Under the pieces are notes generated by a model. That model was given only the letters and a program-made list of their open reading frames with translations, did no database searches and was not told the origin of the DNA. Both the position numbers and the translations under genes were made by a program. DNA of 64,000 nucleotides from Cupriavidus sp. (GTDB lineage Bacteria; Pseudomonadota; Gammaproteobacteria; Burkholderiales; Burkholderiaceae): positions 100,358-164,357 of the forward strand of contig JAPSLC010000004.1 of the NCBI GenBank assembly GCA_031181345.1, written 5' to 3'. Positions 8,450-17,638 of this stretch are shown piece after piece (position 1 is the stretch's first letter; each line of letters opens with the position of its first letter).

Positions 8450-9643
8450 CTACTTGCCGGGGCCGTAACCCGCGGGCGCACGAGCTCCGGATGTGCGGCC
8501 GACCGCGGTCTGCATCCGCACGGCGGCCACAGCAAAACCGAAAGCCAGCACGACGAGCATGCTGCCGGCCCACGGCGCATGCAGCAGTTCGCCTCCATCG
8601 ACGATCACGCCGCCTGCCGCGGCGCCCGCTGCCACACCCGCATGCATCGCCGCGACATTGATGCCGACGCGGATATCGGCATTGCCGGGGGCCGTTTGGA
8701 CCAGGAAGTTCTGCACGATGGGTGAGATCGACCAGCTGATCGCGCCCCACATCACCATCGCCGGCAACAGCAACCAGGGCGAGGCCGCGGCCGGCGGCAG
8801 CATCGCCATCGCGACGCTGAACGCGGCGGGGCACGCGAGCAGCGCCCGCGCGCTGCCGAGGCGGTCCGAACACCAGCCTCCGAGCCAGGCTCCGACGACG
8901 CCCGCCACGCCGAACAGCACATAGGCGGCCGTCAGTACCGAGGCGTCGCTGCTCAGGGTCTTCTGCAGATAGGGCGTCAGATAGGCGAACAGCGTGAAAT
9001 GTCCGCCGATCATCGCCACCGATACCAGCTGGGCGCTCAGGGCCTGCCGATCGGCGAGCTCGCGCCAATAGGCGCGCAGCGACGTGGTCCGCGCCATTGG
9101 CGATGGCGGCATCGCGTGCCACAGCAGCGCGCCCGGCAGCAACGACAGCACGGCCAGCGTCGCAAACACCGCGCGCCAGCCTGCCCACTGATCCAGCAGC
9201 ATGCCCGCGGGTACGCCGAGCACCAGCGATCCGCTGATGCCGACGAATACCATGCCGATGGCACGGCCTTGCTGCTGGGGGCCGGCGAGCGAGGTGGCGA
9301 GCATCACCGCCAGCTGGATCACCAGCGCGCAGCTGCCCGCCATCAGCACCCGCGCGCCGAACAGGGCGGTGTAGTTGGGACTGGCCGCCGCGATCGCATT
9401 GCTCGACGCGAATACGGCCAGGGCGATCAGCAGCAGCGTCCTGCGATCGCCGCGCCCGAGCAGCGCCGACGACAGGAAGGCCACGATGGCAAAGACGGCC
9501 GAGAAGATGGTGGTCAGTTGCCCCGCGGATGCCACGGAAACGCCGAGATCGCCGGCAATGGAAGGCAGGATGCCGATGCAGATGTTTTCGGCGATGCCCG
9601 CCAGGAATACCGTTGCCGTCAGCAGATAGACGCGCCTGTCCAT
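8450..9643 (-). CDS. MFS efflux transporter, DHA1/AraJ-like
   Basis: A 397-residue, 12-segment membrane protein starting MDRRVYLLTATVFLAG. The drug:H+ antiporter motif region is visible as LLGRGDRRTLLLIALAVFAS, and the motif-C region as GSLVLGVPAGMLLDQWAGWR. GGGAGA seven bases before the ATG at 9643 supports the start; the frame is open about 40 codons further upstream without a better site. Related proteins (AraJ, YdhP, NepI) export sugars, nucleosides or drugs. No regulator is adjacent. It is on the same strand as, but 143 bases downstream of, the subtilisin-like gene. Confidence 0.88.
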   Translation of the reverse strand: MDRRVYLLTATVFLAGIAENICIGILPSIAGDLGVSVASAGQLTTIFSAVFAIVAFLSSALLGRGDRRTLLLIALAVFASSNAIAAASPNYTALFGARVLMAGSCALVIQLAVMLATSLAGPQQQGRAIGMVFVGISGSLVLGVPAGMLLDQWAGWRAVFATLAVLSLLPGALLWHAMPPSPMARTTSLRAYWRELADRQALSAQLVSVAMIGGHFTLFAYLTPYLQKTLSSDASVLTAAYVLFGVAGVVGAWLGGWCSDRLGSARALLACPAAFSVAMAMLPPAAASPWLLLPAMVMWGAISWSISPIVQNFLVQTAPGNADIRVGINVAAMHAGVAAGAAAGGVIVDGGELLHAPWAGSMLVVLAFGFAVAAVRMQTAVGRTSGARAPAGYGPGK

Positions 9644-9786
9644 GATGTCTCCCGTCGTTCGGTGCCCGCGGCATGCGGGCCGGGCCAGGTTCGGCGGGTT
9701 TCGAGGCGGTGCTTCGGTTATCCCTGAAGGCGCAACCATACGACAGCGGCCGGGGCGATGCAAGCCGGCCGCGCGCTACGAGCTCG

Positions 9787-12198
9787 TCATCCCGCGACGA
9801 GCGGCAACCACCCGCTCTGCGGCGTGTAATCGCTGCGGCAGACGCGGCCGTCGGGCAGCACGGCGAACACCATCACGGTGTCGCCCTGCGTGACGACGGT
9901 GGCGCCGCCGGCGGGGCTGACCGCGGTGTACGGGTCGATCGCCAGCAGCGGCGACCATTCGCCGCCCGGCACCAATGGGTGGAAAGCGGCATGCAGCAGG
10001 CCGTCCGCACTGACGGCAACCGCCACCAGCGTATCGCCATGCAGCAGCGCGAGGCCCAGATGGCCGTCGGCGGCGAAGGCTGGCGCGGGGCCGATCGGCA
10101 TCAGCGTCTCGAACAGCAGCGGCTGCAGGCCGAAGCCGCAGGCATAGAGCAGCCCGTCGCTGCCAACGGCCACCACCGCGACGCCATCGAGTGTGCCCAC
10201 GATGCCGGTTTTGACGCCGGGTTCCATCGGCACGTCGCATTGCGCGGCCACCGATTCGCGCCAGAACGTCGTGGTGCTGCCATCGGGAACGGTGCCGGAA
10301 ATCCAGCGCAGCGCGCCGCCGTCGTCGATGGCGACGACATCGACGGTGCGCGGCTTGCGCGACAGCATCACGGGACCGGGGGTGCGGCGGTAGGTGCTGA
10401 ACGAATCGAGCTGCACCGCGTCGGAGAAGTCGTGATTGCCCATGACCGTTGCGTCGTACTCCACGGCCACCAGCTGGCCGCTCATCTCGATCGCGGCCAC
10501 CGTCGTCAGCTCGACCAGCGGATGGCAGGCCGCCACATCGTATCCGGGGGCCAGGCTGCCGATCTCGGTCCGGTTCCGTGCGATATCGCCGGTATTGCCC
10601 AGCGTGTCCCAGTAGTAGTAGCGCAAGGCGCCGTGGACACCGGTGATCAGGACCTCGAACACCGTACGCAGCAGCGGCGCGGTCTCCAGCGATACCAGCA
10701 GCGCCGGCTGGGAATCGGACAGGTCGAACGGCCTGCTCTCCGGCTGGGGCAGTTCGGGGCCCGGACCGAACAAGCGAGACCAGATCCGCAGGCTGAGCCG
10801 GTCATCGGCGCCAAGCCCCACCAGCAGCGCGCTGTCGCCGGCGATGGCCGCTGCAGCCGGCGCGGGCAGAATGCGCGGCCAGCCCATATGCACGGCGATC
10901 TTGCGCAGGTCCGGCATGCCGCCGATATTGCCCGGCGGGTCTGACGCGGCCGGCGTGCAAAGCGAAGGGTTGCGCAGCAGATCGCGGATGGACGTCGGGG
11001 AGAGGCACTGCCCATCCCTGGCGGCCTGCATGCCTTGGATCGAGCAAACCACGCCGGCGATCACCGCGGACGCGGCGGACGTTCCGCCGAATTCGCGATA
11101 GGGATAGGGCGGGTTGTCGTACGGGGCGCGCACGCGCGAGAACGCGGCGAAGCAGTCCACGCGCGTGCCGAACGTCGAACCGCGTTCCCACGGCTGGTAC
11201 ACCCCCGCAACCGCGGGCTCCTGCGTGGCACCGCCGACCATGATCGCGAGCGAGTCGCGGAAAGCGGGATCGGTGGGGTTGAAGTGGTTGCATTGGTGAT
11301 GAATGTCCAGGTTCTCTCCGGTGTTTCCCGCGGGTTCGATCACCGTAATGCCAAAGAATCCCAGCAACTGCAGCGTGGTCTGTACCTTCCTCGACAGCTC
11401 GACCGGCAGCCCGGGCTCGTTGTCGCCGGTCCACGGTCGCGCGCTGCCCAGTTCGATCAGGACGACACCGCCGGGCCGCACCGCGTCGCCGGCGACCGCG
11501 ATGGCGGCATCCAGCCGATGCTCTCCGTCCTGCCGCAGCGATGTCACGACATGTGCCAGCGCCTGCGGTGCGATACCGACGATGCCACCGCCGTTGTCGC
11601 CGGCGACTACGATGCCGAGTGCGGAGGTGCCATGGTCGATGTCCTGCTGTGTAGGGGCACCGAAGACCGAGAACGGCGTGATCGGCACGCTGGCCAGGTC
11701 GATATGCTGCAGATTCCATCCGTGCTCGACATCGGCGAGCGGGATGCCGCGTCCCGCGCCACCGGGCACGCGCCATGCATAGCAGGCGTCGATGCCGACG
11801 GGCGCCGCGCGAAGCTGCTTCGAAGCCAGCGCATCCTCGTTGGTCCCATAGGCGACGCGTGCGGCGGGATAGTGGCGTACCCGCGGTTCCGCCCATTCGA
11901 CGAAGGGCAGCGCATACAGCAGGCCGACCAGCGTCTCCAGCTGCGCCACCTCACATGGCACCTCGAACCACGCGAACGGATCGGGCGGCTCGCCGCCCAT
12001 CATGCGTCCCGCATCGACCATATGGGCCAGCAAGGGGATCTGCTCGACCGGAAAGCCCGGATCGAGCCGCAGCCCGGGATAACTGGCGGCAATCTCGTCC
12101 CACCACGGCTTGAGCTCGCCCAGATACTGCTCGGCGCCGCTCTCGTACGGCAGCACGAAGCCATCGAACAGCTTAACGTCGACATAAGCCTCAGCCAT
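9787..12198 (-). CDS. Subtilisin-fold (S8) serine peptidase with C-terminal propeller-like region
   Basis: An 803-residue protein and the last gene of a five-gene operon; its ATG lies 8 bases inside the end of the preceding gene. A full S8 catalytic set is visible: Asp156 (LADVEHGW), His189 (DIDHGTSALG), oxyanion Asn292 (PAGNTGEN) and Ser374 (FGGTSAASAVIAGV). About 110 N-terminal residues precede the domain. The C-terminal 350 residues contain repeated short strand units such as VAVGSDGLLYA, VAVSADGLLHAA and VFAVLPDGRVC, suggesting a beta-propeller or lectin-like fold. There is no signal peptide or membrane segment, which is unusual for an S8 enzyme. I infer a cytoplasmic or non-classically exported processing peptidase for its large operon partners. 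Confidence 0.85.
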   Translation of the reverse strand: MAEAYVDVKLFDGFVLPYESGAEQYLGELKPWWDEIAASYPGLRLDPGFPVEQIPLLAHMVDAGRMMGGEPPDPFAWFEVPCEVAQLETLVGLLYALPFVEWAEPRVRHYPAARVAYGTNEDALASKQLRAAPVGIDACYAWRVPGGAGRGIPLADVEHGWNLQHIDLASVPITPFSVFGAPTQQDIDHGTSALGIVVAGDNGGGIVGIAPQALAHVVTSLRQDGEHRLDAAIAVAGDAVRPGGVVLIELGSARPWTGDNEPGLPVELSRKVQTTLQLLGFFGITVIEPAGNTGENLDIHHQCNHFNPTDPAFRDSLAIMVGGATQEPAVAGVYQPWERGSTFGTRVDCFAAFSRVRAPYDNPPYPYREFGGTSAASAVIAGVVCSIQGMQAARDGQCLSPTSIRDLLRNPSLCTPAASDPPGNIGGMPDLRKIAVHMGWPRILPAPAAAAIAGDSALLVGLGADDRLSLRIWSRLFGPGPELPQPESRPFDLSDSQPALLVSLETAPLLRTVFEVLITGVHGALRYYYWDTLGNTGDIARNRTEIGSLAPGYDVAACHPLVELTTVAAIEMSGQLVAVEYDATVMGNHDFSDAVQLDSFSTYRRTPGPVMLSRKPRTVDVVAIDDGGALRWISGTVPDGSTTTFWRESVAAQCDVPMEPGVKTGIVGTLDGVAVVAVGSDGLLYACGFGLQPLLFETLMPIGPAPAFAADGHLGLALLHGDTLVAVAVSADGLLHAAFHPLVPGGEWSPLLAIDPYTAVSPAGGATVVTQGDTVMVFAVLPDGRVCRSDYTPQSGWLPLVAG

Positions 12199-13759
12199 CG
12201 CCTTCTCCTTCTTCCGGCGGCACGGGGTCTTCGGCCATCACGTCGAAGCGCAGATGCGACACCGGCGGTCCGGCCAGCGGCGTGCGGCTTCGTTCGACCC
12301 ACAGCACGGGACGGCCCCCGGTATCGCGCGCGAGCCGTGCACGGCGGCGCAGCGACGCGCCGCTGCTGGCGATCGCCTCGGCAGCGATCTCGTGGCCACG
12401 GCCGAAACCGGGCCCGGACGGCCCGCCGATCAATCGCGAGGCCGGACCGGGCCGCACACGCGGCAGCACGCCGCCCAGATCGGCCACCAGTCCCTGCTGC
12501 CAGTCGCCATAGACGCCGTCGGGGCCGGTACGCCGATACGGATGCCAGTGCGCGGGCAGGGTGGTCATCGGCAGATAGCGGAACTGGCGCGTGCCGGTGC
12601 GCGTGGTCTCGCGCGCGGCGGCTTCGCTGGTGTCGTCGGCCAGCAGCACGCGGCCGTCGGCGCGCAGCTCCACGGCCCACGCCACATTGGCGTCCTCATC
12701 GATGCCGAGCGAGACCTCGTCCAGCCAGGGGCCGGCATGCGGCGCGACCGCGACCGGCCAGATCAGCAGCGCGCCGGCCTCCATGCCGGTGGTGCGGAAC
12801 AGCGACCACGCGTGCTCGCCATCCACCGGCGGCGGGGCCAGCGTCCACGTATCGCCGAAGCTGTCGTGCACCACCGTCTCGCGCAGCGTGACCAGCATGC
12901 CGGAGGAGGGCGGGCGCTTGCCGTTTGCGGCCGGCGGCGGCTCGGGCACCGGGAACCAGAACCAGTCGTCGGCATGGGCCAGCGCTACATCGAGCAGCAA
13001 CGCGGTGCCCAGATGCGAGCGGTCCGGCGAGAAGGCGCCCAGATCCACGGCCTGGTCCTCGATCTGCCACCAGCGCGGATGCGGCGCGCCGGGGTAGGAC
13101 AGCCGGCTGACCAGCAATTGCCGCGGCGCAGGCATCGACGCGGCGGTGCCGCTGTCCGCGCGCAGCACCGCGGCGCCCGCGTCGGCCGTGTACCAGTCCA
13201 CATCGCCGCCGTCGTGATCGCGAACGTCCAGGCCGCGCGTGCCGGCGCTGAAGCGGGCTTCGTGCGTCAGCCGGCGCGATGACCAGTTGTCGGCGGTCGG
13301 CGATGGCACCTCGTTCCACAGCGCATGGCCGGCGAGCAGGCCCGCGGTGAAGATCGCGCGGCCGTCCAGTTCGCCCGACAGCGCTTCGTAAGGCGGGGGC
13401 AGCGGTCCCAGGCGCAGGGTCTGCAGGCGCTGCGGCGGCAGCGCGGGCAACAGCGGCGCGGCGGCGCGGCCCAGGCGCACGCGCCGGCCGACGGTCCACC
13501 AGTCGCCGGGCTCGGCCTCCACCAGCGCCTCGGCCGGTATGTGGGCGGGATCGAGATCGGGCCGGCGCGGCGCGTAGCGCAAGGGCTCGTGCGTGACGCT
13601 GACCGACACCGAGACCGGGCTCGACACGTCCTCGCCTTGCAGCTCGCCGAGCTGCCATTGCCGCGTCAGGAACCAGACGGGATCGGCGACGCGTGCGCGC
13701 AGGCCGCGATGAAAGTCGGTGGTCGGGCTGAGCGGTTCGAGGCGGAAATGCAGGGACAT
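12191..13759 (-). CDS. Conserved uncharacterised 522-residue protein
   Basis: Begins MSLHFRLEPLSPTTDFHRGL, then VADPVWFLTRQWQLGELQGE at residues 25-44, followed by DVSSPV. Strong Trp/Gln/Gly-rich conservation of this kind suggests a structural role. No signal peptide, membrane span, nucleotide-binding or catalytic motif is visible. I recall similar sequences annotated only as hypothetical proteins in other bacteria, but assign no family. The 3' end overlaps the peptidase gene by 8 bases and the start lies 69 bases after the 1269-residue protein's stop, so translation is probably coupled within the operon. Function unknown. Confidence 0.8.
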   Translation of the reverse strand: MSLHFRLEPLSPTTDFHRGLRARVADPVWFLTRQWQLGELQGEDVSSPVSVSVSVTHEPLRYAPRRPDLDPAHIPAEALVEAEPGDWWTVGRRVRLGRAAAPLLPALPPQRLQTLRLGPLPPPYEALSGELDGRAIFTAGLLAGHALWNEVPSPTADNWSSRRLTHEARFSAGTRGLDVRDHDGGDVDWYTADAGAAVLRADSGTAASMPAPRQLLVSRLSYPGAPHPRWWQIEDQAVDLGAFSPDRSHLGTALLLDVALAHADDWFWFPVPEPPPAANGKRPPSSGMLVTLRETVVHDSFGDTWTLAPPPVDGEHAWSLFRTTGMEAGALLIWPVAVAPHAGPWLDEVSLGIDEDANVAWAVELRADGRVLLADDTSEAAARETTRTGTRQFRYLPMTTLPAHWHPYRRTGPDGVYGDWQQGLVADLGGVLPRVRPGPASRLIGGPSGPGFGRGHEIAAEAIASSGASLRRRARLARDTGGRPVLWVERSRTPLAGPPVSHLRFDVMAEDPVPPEEGEGDG

Positions 13760-13828
13760 GGCGGTCTCGATGGATAAGCGGGAATGGCGGTCGTCGCTTG
13801 CCGGTGGACGGGGCCCGGCCGCCGGCCC

Positions 13829-16800
13829 TCAGGTCCAATGGCTCCAGAACATGTCCGGCAAGGACGACAGCGCCGCCGGCGTCGCCACCACGCTGCCCGG
13901 CCGCGCGCGGCAGGCGCGGGCGCGCGCAAGCTGCCGCGTGTCCAGGATCAGCGCCGCCAGTTCTGCCTCGCTCAGGCGCCGGCTCGCGTCGGGCGGCACG
14001 GCAAGCAACACCGCCTGCGGCGCGCGGGACTTCGGGCCGTTGAAGCCGAAGGCCGCGCTGGTCGTGTGCCGGGTCGACGGGATCGCGTCCTGCCAGGCGT
14101 CGAGCCCCGCGATCGCGACCGTCGCCATGTTGCCGGCCAGCACGGCCGGGTCCGGCCCGTAGGCCACCACCACGGGTCCGGCGGGGCTCCACGGATCGCC
14201 GGAACCATCGGCGGTCCGTACGGCGGCGCGCCACGGCTGCGTCGCCGGATCGAGTTGCCAGGCTTCGAGGCTCGCCAGACGCGGACGCACCGCGGCGACG
14301 ATCTCGAGCCATTCGCGGTCGGTGTGCGGGCGTCCTTGGTCGTCGCGCGTCGCGGCGTGCAGCGGGCCGACCGCCAGCGATGGCACCAGCGGCAGCACCG
14401 GCAGGCGAGCCTGCCCGACCAGGGCACGGATCGATTGCCGCAGCCCGTTGACGCTGCCTTCCGGCGTGGCCGTCAGCCGCGTCTGCAAGCGGGCCACCGC
14501 CTGCGCCAGCGGCTCGGTGTCGTCGGCCTGCACGGCGCCCCAGGCGCGGCATTGCCGAAGGCACCATGCCACCGCGGCGGGGTCGTTCAGGTCAAGCGCA
14601 GCGAGCGAGGCAAGCAGCGCGCTCAGCCGGTTCCGCAGCAGGCCAAGGCGCGCCGCCAGATCGGCCACCATCGCATCGCGCAACGGCGAGGCCGGGGCGC
14701 GTTCGTCGTCGCGCCCGTCGATCGCGCCGGGGAGCGGTGGATCGCTGTCGCCGCCGCCGAGCAGCTCGGCCAGGCGCGTGGCACGGGCCAGCTTGTCTGC
14801 ACCGGTGCCGGGTACAAGGGGCGATGACGCGTCGCGATTGCCGTGCAGACGCTGCGTCAATTCGCCGGGCGCCAGCGCGAACGCCTCGATGCCATGCAGG
14901 CCGAGATCGGCCAGGCTTACGGTATCGACCCCGACGGTCCAGGTCCAGCCGCCTGGGGGACCGAGTTCCTGATCGAGCAGGCTGGCGAACGCCGGATCGG
15001 CGAGCACGGCCGGTGGCGTGTCCCCATTTGCCGTGCCTGGCGTATTACCGGGCGGCAGCACGGCCCACGCCGATACCCGTACGTTGCTCGCCTGGCGCGG
15101 CGTGCGGATGGCCCGAAGTTCAGGGGGCGGTCCGAGACCCGCCGCGGCTTCCATCGCGGCGTTGCCCATGCCCCCATGGCCGGAGACCAGCGCATGGACG
15201 CCGTCGGCCACCAGCAGATCGGCATAGGTGTCGAGGGCCGCGTCGCAGGTCGCCAGCGCCTCGCGCACGCCCGCCGGCAGCGCCGGTGGCGGCGGATCGC
15301 CTGCTTGCCGCCGGAACAGCAGCCGCAGCACGCGTGCGCCGTCGCAGCAGCGCGCGCCGGCATGCGTGTCGCGCATCGGATAGCCCTCGCGCAGCGTGCG
15401 CACCGTATCCCAGTCGCCGACGATGCGCTCGACCTCGAGGCCCAGCGCCTCGTAGGGATGCACGCCCATGCGGACGCGCTCGGCCAGACGCATGGCGGCG
15501 CGAACCTTGGCCGAATCGATCTCGATCCGCCAGCGTGCATCGCCGGGATGGCGGACCGCCGCATCGCGCAGCAGCGCGGCCGTCATCGCCTGCGCGTGCG
15601 ATGGCGCGTGCAGCAGCCCGGCGGCGGTGGGGCCGGGCGGCAGGCCATGGCCGGGATTGGCGGCATCGTAGGGCGCCGGCGCATCGACCCAGCCATACAC
15701 GCCCAGCCGCCACGGCGCGCGCGCATTCTGCATTTCGCGCAGCCGCGAACAGGCAAGGCCCGTGATCCACGGGTCGACGCGGTGGCTGGCCGTATCCAGC
15801 GCGGCCAGCACGCCGCCAAAGACGCCGTCGGGATCGTCGGCATAGGCCTGCACCAGCGCGGCCAGCGCTTCGATGCCGCTCAGGCAGCGTTTGGCCACGC
15901 GTTGTGCGCCGGCATCTGGCGAGCCGATCAGATCGTCGAGCTGCGGCTGCGACGGCGTGCCGGGATAACCGCGCCGCACCAGCCTGGCCAGCGCATCGGC
16001 GCCGGCCTGCATCGGCAAGGGCGCGTGCTGGTCGACGGCCAGGCCGGCGTCGATGGCCTCGCGCGCCTGGCCGACGCTGGCGCGCAGCAGGCACAGCGAT
16101 TCGAAAATCAGATGGCCGAGCAGGCCGAGCTTGTGGTCCCAGCGGTACGGGAAGGCTTCGCTGTCGTTCTCCAGCAGCAGCCGCAGCGTTTCCGGGTCGT
16201 CGCTGTCGGCTTCCGGCGTGGTGGCGGGCAGATGCGCCTGCTCCGTGAAGGCGCCCAGCGGCGACAGCGGTGTCTTGCGGCCGGCCAGGGTCGATGCCGT
16301 GTCGCGCTCCCATGCGCTCGGCTCGAGTGGCGGCAGTCCGCGCATGGCGCGGATTGCGTTGACCACGGGCAGTGGCGAGACCAGGCGAGCGGCCCAGCGG
16401 CGCGTGGGCGTGTCCTCGCCGAGCAGTTCGACCGCCCGCTGCGCGGATGCGCCCACCACGGTGCCGGGGTGGATGGCGGCTTCGGCCGCCGCCGCATCGC
16501 GCCACGGGCCTGCCCAGTCGCGAATCTGTCCCGCCGTGATGTTTTGACTGGTCCAGCCAGCGAGTACGGTGGCCGGCAGCAGGCCGTAGGGCTGCGAGCC
16601 GACGCGAATCGCCGGATACGGCCCCTGCGGCGCGAGCCACGCCTGCGCCCATTCGGCCAGGCGCGCCTCGTGCTCGCCGGCGCCGACCACATCGCGCAGC
16701 GCGTGGCCCCACAGCACCGGCCACAGCGCGTGCACGACCAACGGGTCGTATCCGCCGGCGGCAACGTCGCCGCCTTGCAGCTTGAGCGGGATGGCATCGG

Positions 16801-17638
16801 GCCCGGCCAGCGCCTGCATCACGGCGGCCGACGCGCTGTCGGCTGACGGGGGCACATCGTCGATGCCTTGCCATGCGTCGGGGTTGCCAGCGCGATTCCC
16901 GCCTGTCTCGGCGGTGGCCTCGCCGTCCACCGTATTGGTGGGCGTGCCGGGGCGCAGCACCGACAGCCGCCCGGTAATGGCGTGCATCGCAATCAGCGGC
17001 TCGGGGGAGACGTCGCCCATGCCGGCCACCACGATGGCATCGAGCGCGGGCGGCTGGGCGCCGGCGGCGAAGGGGATCTCGATCGCGAGCCCGAGCTCCT
17101 TGGCGACCTCGAAGGACGTCCACCATGTCCGCGGCAGTTCGCCGGCGGCGGCAGGGTTCTCGAACGCGGACAAGCCGAGCTGTTCGGCAATCCGTTCCCG
17201 GTTCGGATGCATCGTGCCGGCCAGCGTGGGCACGCTCGCCTGGCCGGCCTCGACGAACCAGACGTGGATCGCGGGCGGCAGGCCATAGGGCTGGTGCGTG
17301 TCGGGCCACGCCGATGGATCGCGGGGCTGGGCCGCGTCGCGGTCGGTGCGCGGCACCGGGGCGGTCACGATGGCAACGGTCCGTCGCAGCCACAGCGCCC
17401 GTTCGACGCCGAGCCGTGCGCACAGCGCGCGCCACTGCATGCCGGTATCGGCGGGGAACCGGCGCAGCACGTCGTCGTAGAGATCGAGCTCGGCCGGCGA
17501 CGGCGCGACGGGCCGGCGCGCCATCGAGAATTCGTCGGGCCATACCCGCAGCCGCAGCATCCAGCCGGGCCGGGTGCCGTCCGGCGCGTAGAAGCGGGTC
17601 TCGATCCGCAGGGGCGCCAGCACCTCGACGGCGCTCAT
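13829..17638 (-). CDS. Conserved uncharacterised 1269-residue protein
   Basis: Starts MSAVEVLAPLRIETRFYAPD with LRLRVWPDEFSM at about residues 28-39. Further motifs are LPPAIHVWFVEAG and AIRVGSQPYGLLPATVLAGW near residue 350. The rest is rich in Ala, Leu, Asp and Arg without transmembrane segments, export signal or known catalytic motif. The ATG at 17638 overlaps the upstream gene's TGA as ATGA; the frame stays open for about 290 codons before it, but that stretch shadows the upstream gene. The size and even composition suggest a scaffold or multi-domain structural component. Function unknown; membership of a conserved gene set is inferred from operon structure. Confidence 0.82.
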   Translation of the reverse strand: MSAVEVLAPLRIETRFYAPDGTRPGWMLRLRVWPDEFSMARRPVAPSPAELDLYDDVLRRFPADTGMQWRALCARLGVERALWLRRTVAIVTAPVPRTDRDAAQPRDPSAWPDTHQPYGLPPAIHVWFVEAGQASVPTLAGTMHPNRERIAEQLGLSAFENPAAAGELPRTWWTSFEVAKELGLAIEIPFAAGAQPPALDAIVVAGMGDVSPEPLIAMHAITGRLSVLRPGTPTNTVDGEATAETGGNRAGNPDAWQGIDDVPPSADSASAAVMQALAGPDAIPLKLQGGDVAAGGYDPLVVHALWPVLWGHALRDVVGAGEHEARLAEWAQAWLAPQGPYPAIRVGSQPYGLLPATVLAGWTSQNITAGQIRDWAGPWRDAAAAEAAIHPGTVVGASAQRAVELLGEDTPTRRWAARLVSPLPVVNAIRAMRGLPPLEPSAWERDTASTLAGRKTPLSPLGAFTEQAHLPATTPEADSDDPETLRLLLENDSEAFPYRWDHKLGLLGHLIFESLCLLRASVGQAREAIDAGLAVDQHAPLPMQAGADALARLVRRGYPGTPSQPQLDDLIGSPDAGAQRVAKRCLSGIEALAALVQAYADDPDGVFGGVLAALDTASHRVDPWITGLACSRLREMQNARAPWRLGVYGWVDAPAPYDAANPGHGLPPGPTAAGLLHAPSHAQAMTAALLRDAAVRHPGDARWRIEIDSAKVRAAMRLAERVRMGVHPYEALGLEVERIVGDWDTVRTLREGYPMRDTHAGARCCDGARVLRLLFRRQAGDPPPPALPAGVREALATCDAALDTYADLLVADGVHALVSGHGGMGNAAMEAAAGLGPPPELRAIRTPRQASNVRVSAWAVLPPGNTPGTANGDTPPAVLADPAFASLLDQELGPPGGWTWTVGVDTVSLADLGLHGIEAFALAPGELTQRLHGNRDASSPLVPGTGADKLARATRLAELLGGGDSDPPLPGAIDGRDDERAPASPLRDAMVADLAARLGLLRNRLSALLASLAALDLNDPAAVAWCLRQCRAWGAVQADDTEPLAQAVARLQTRLTATPEGSVNGLRQSIRALVGQARLPVLPLVPSLAVGPLHAATRDDQGRPHTDREWLEIVAAVRPRLASLEAWQLDPATQPWRAAVRTADGSGDPWSPAGPVVVAYGPDPAVLAGNMATVAIAGLDAWQDAIPSTRHTTSAAFGFNGPKSRAPQAVLLAVPPDASRRLSEAELAALILDTRQLARARACRARPGSVVATPAALSSLPDMFWSHWT

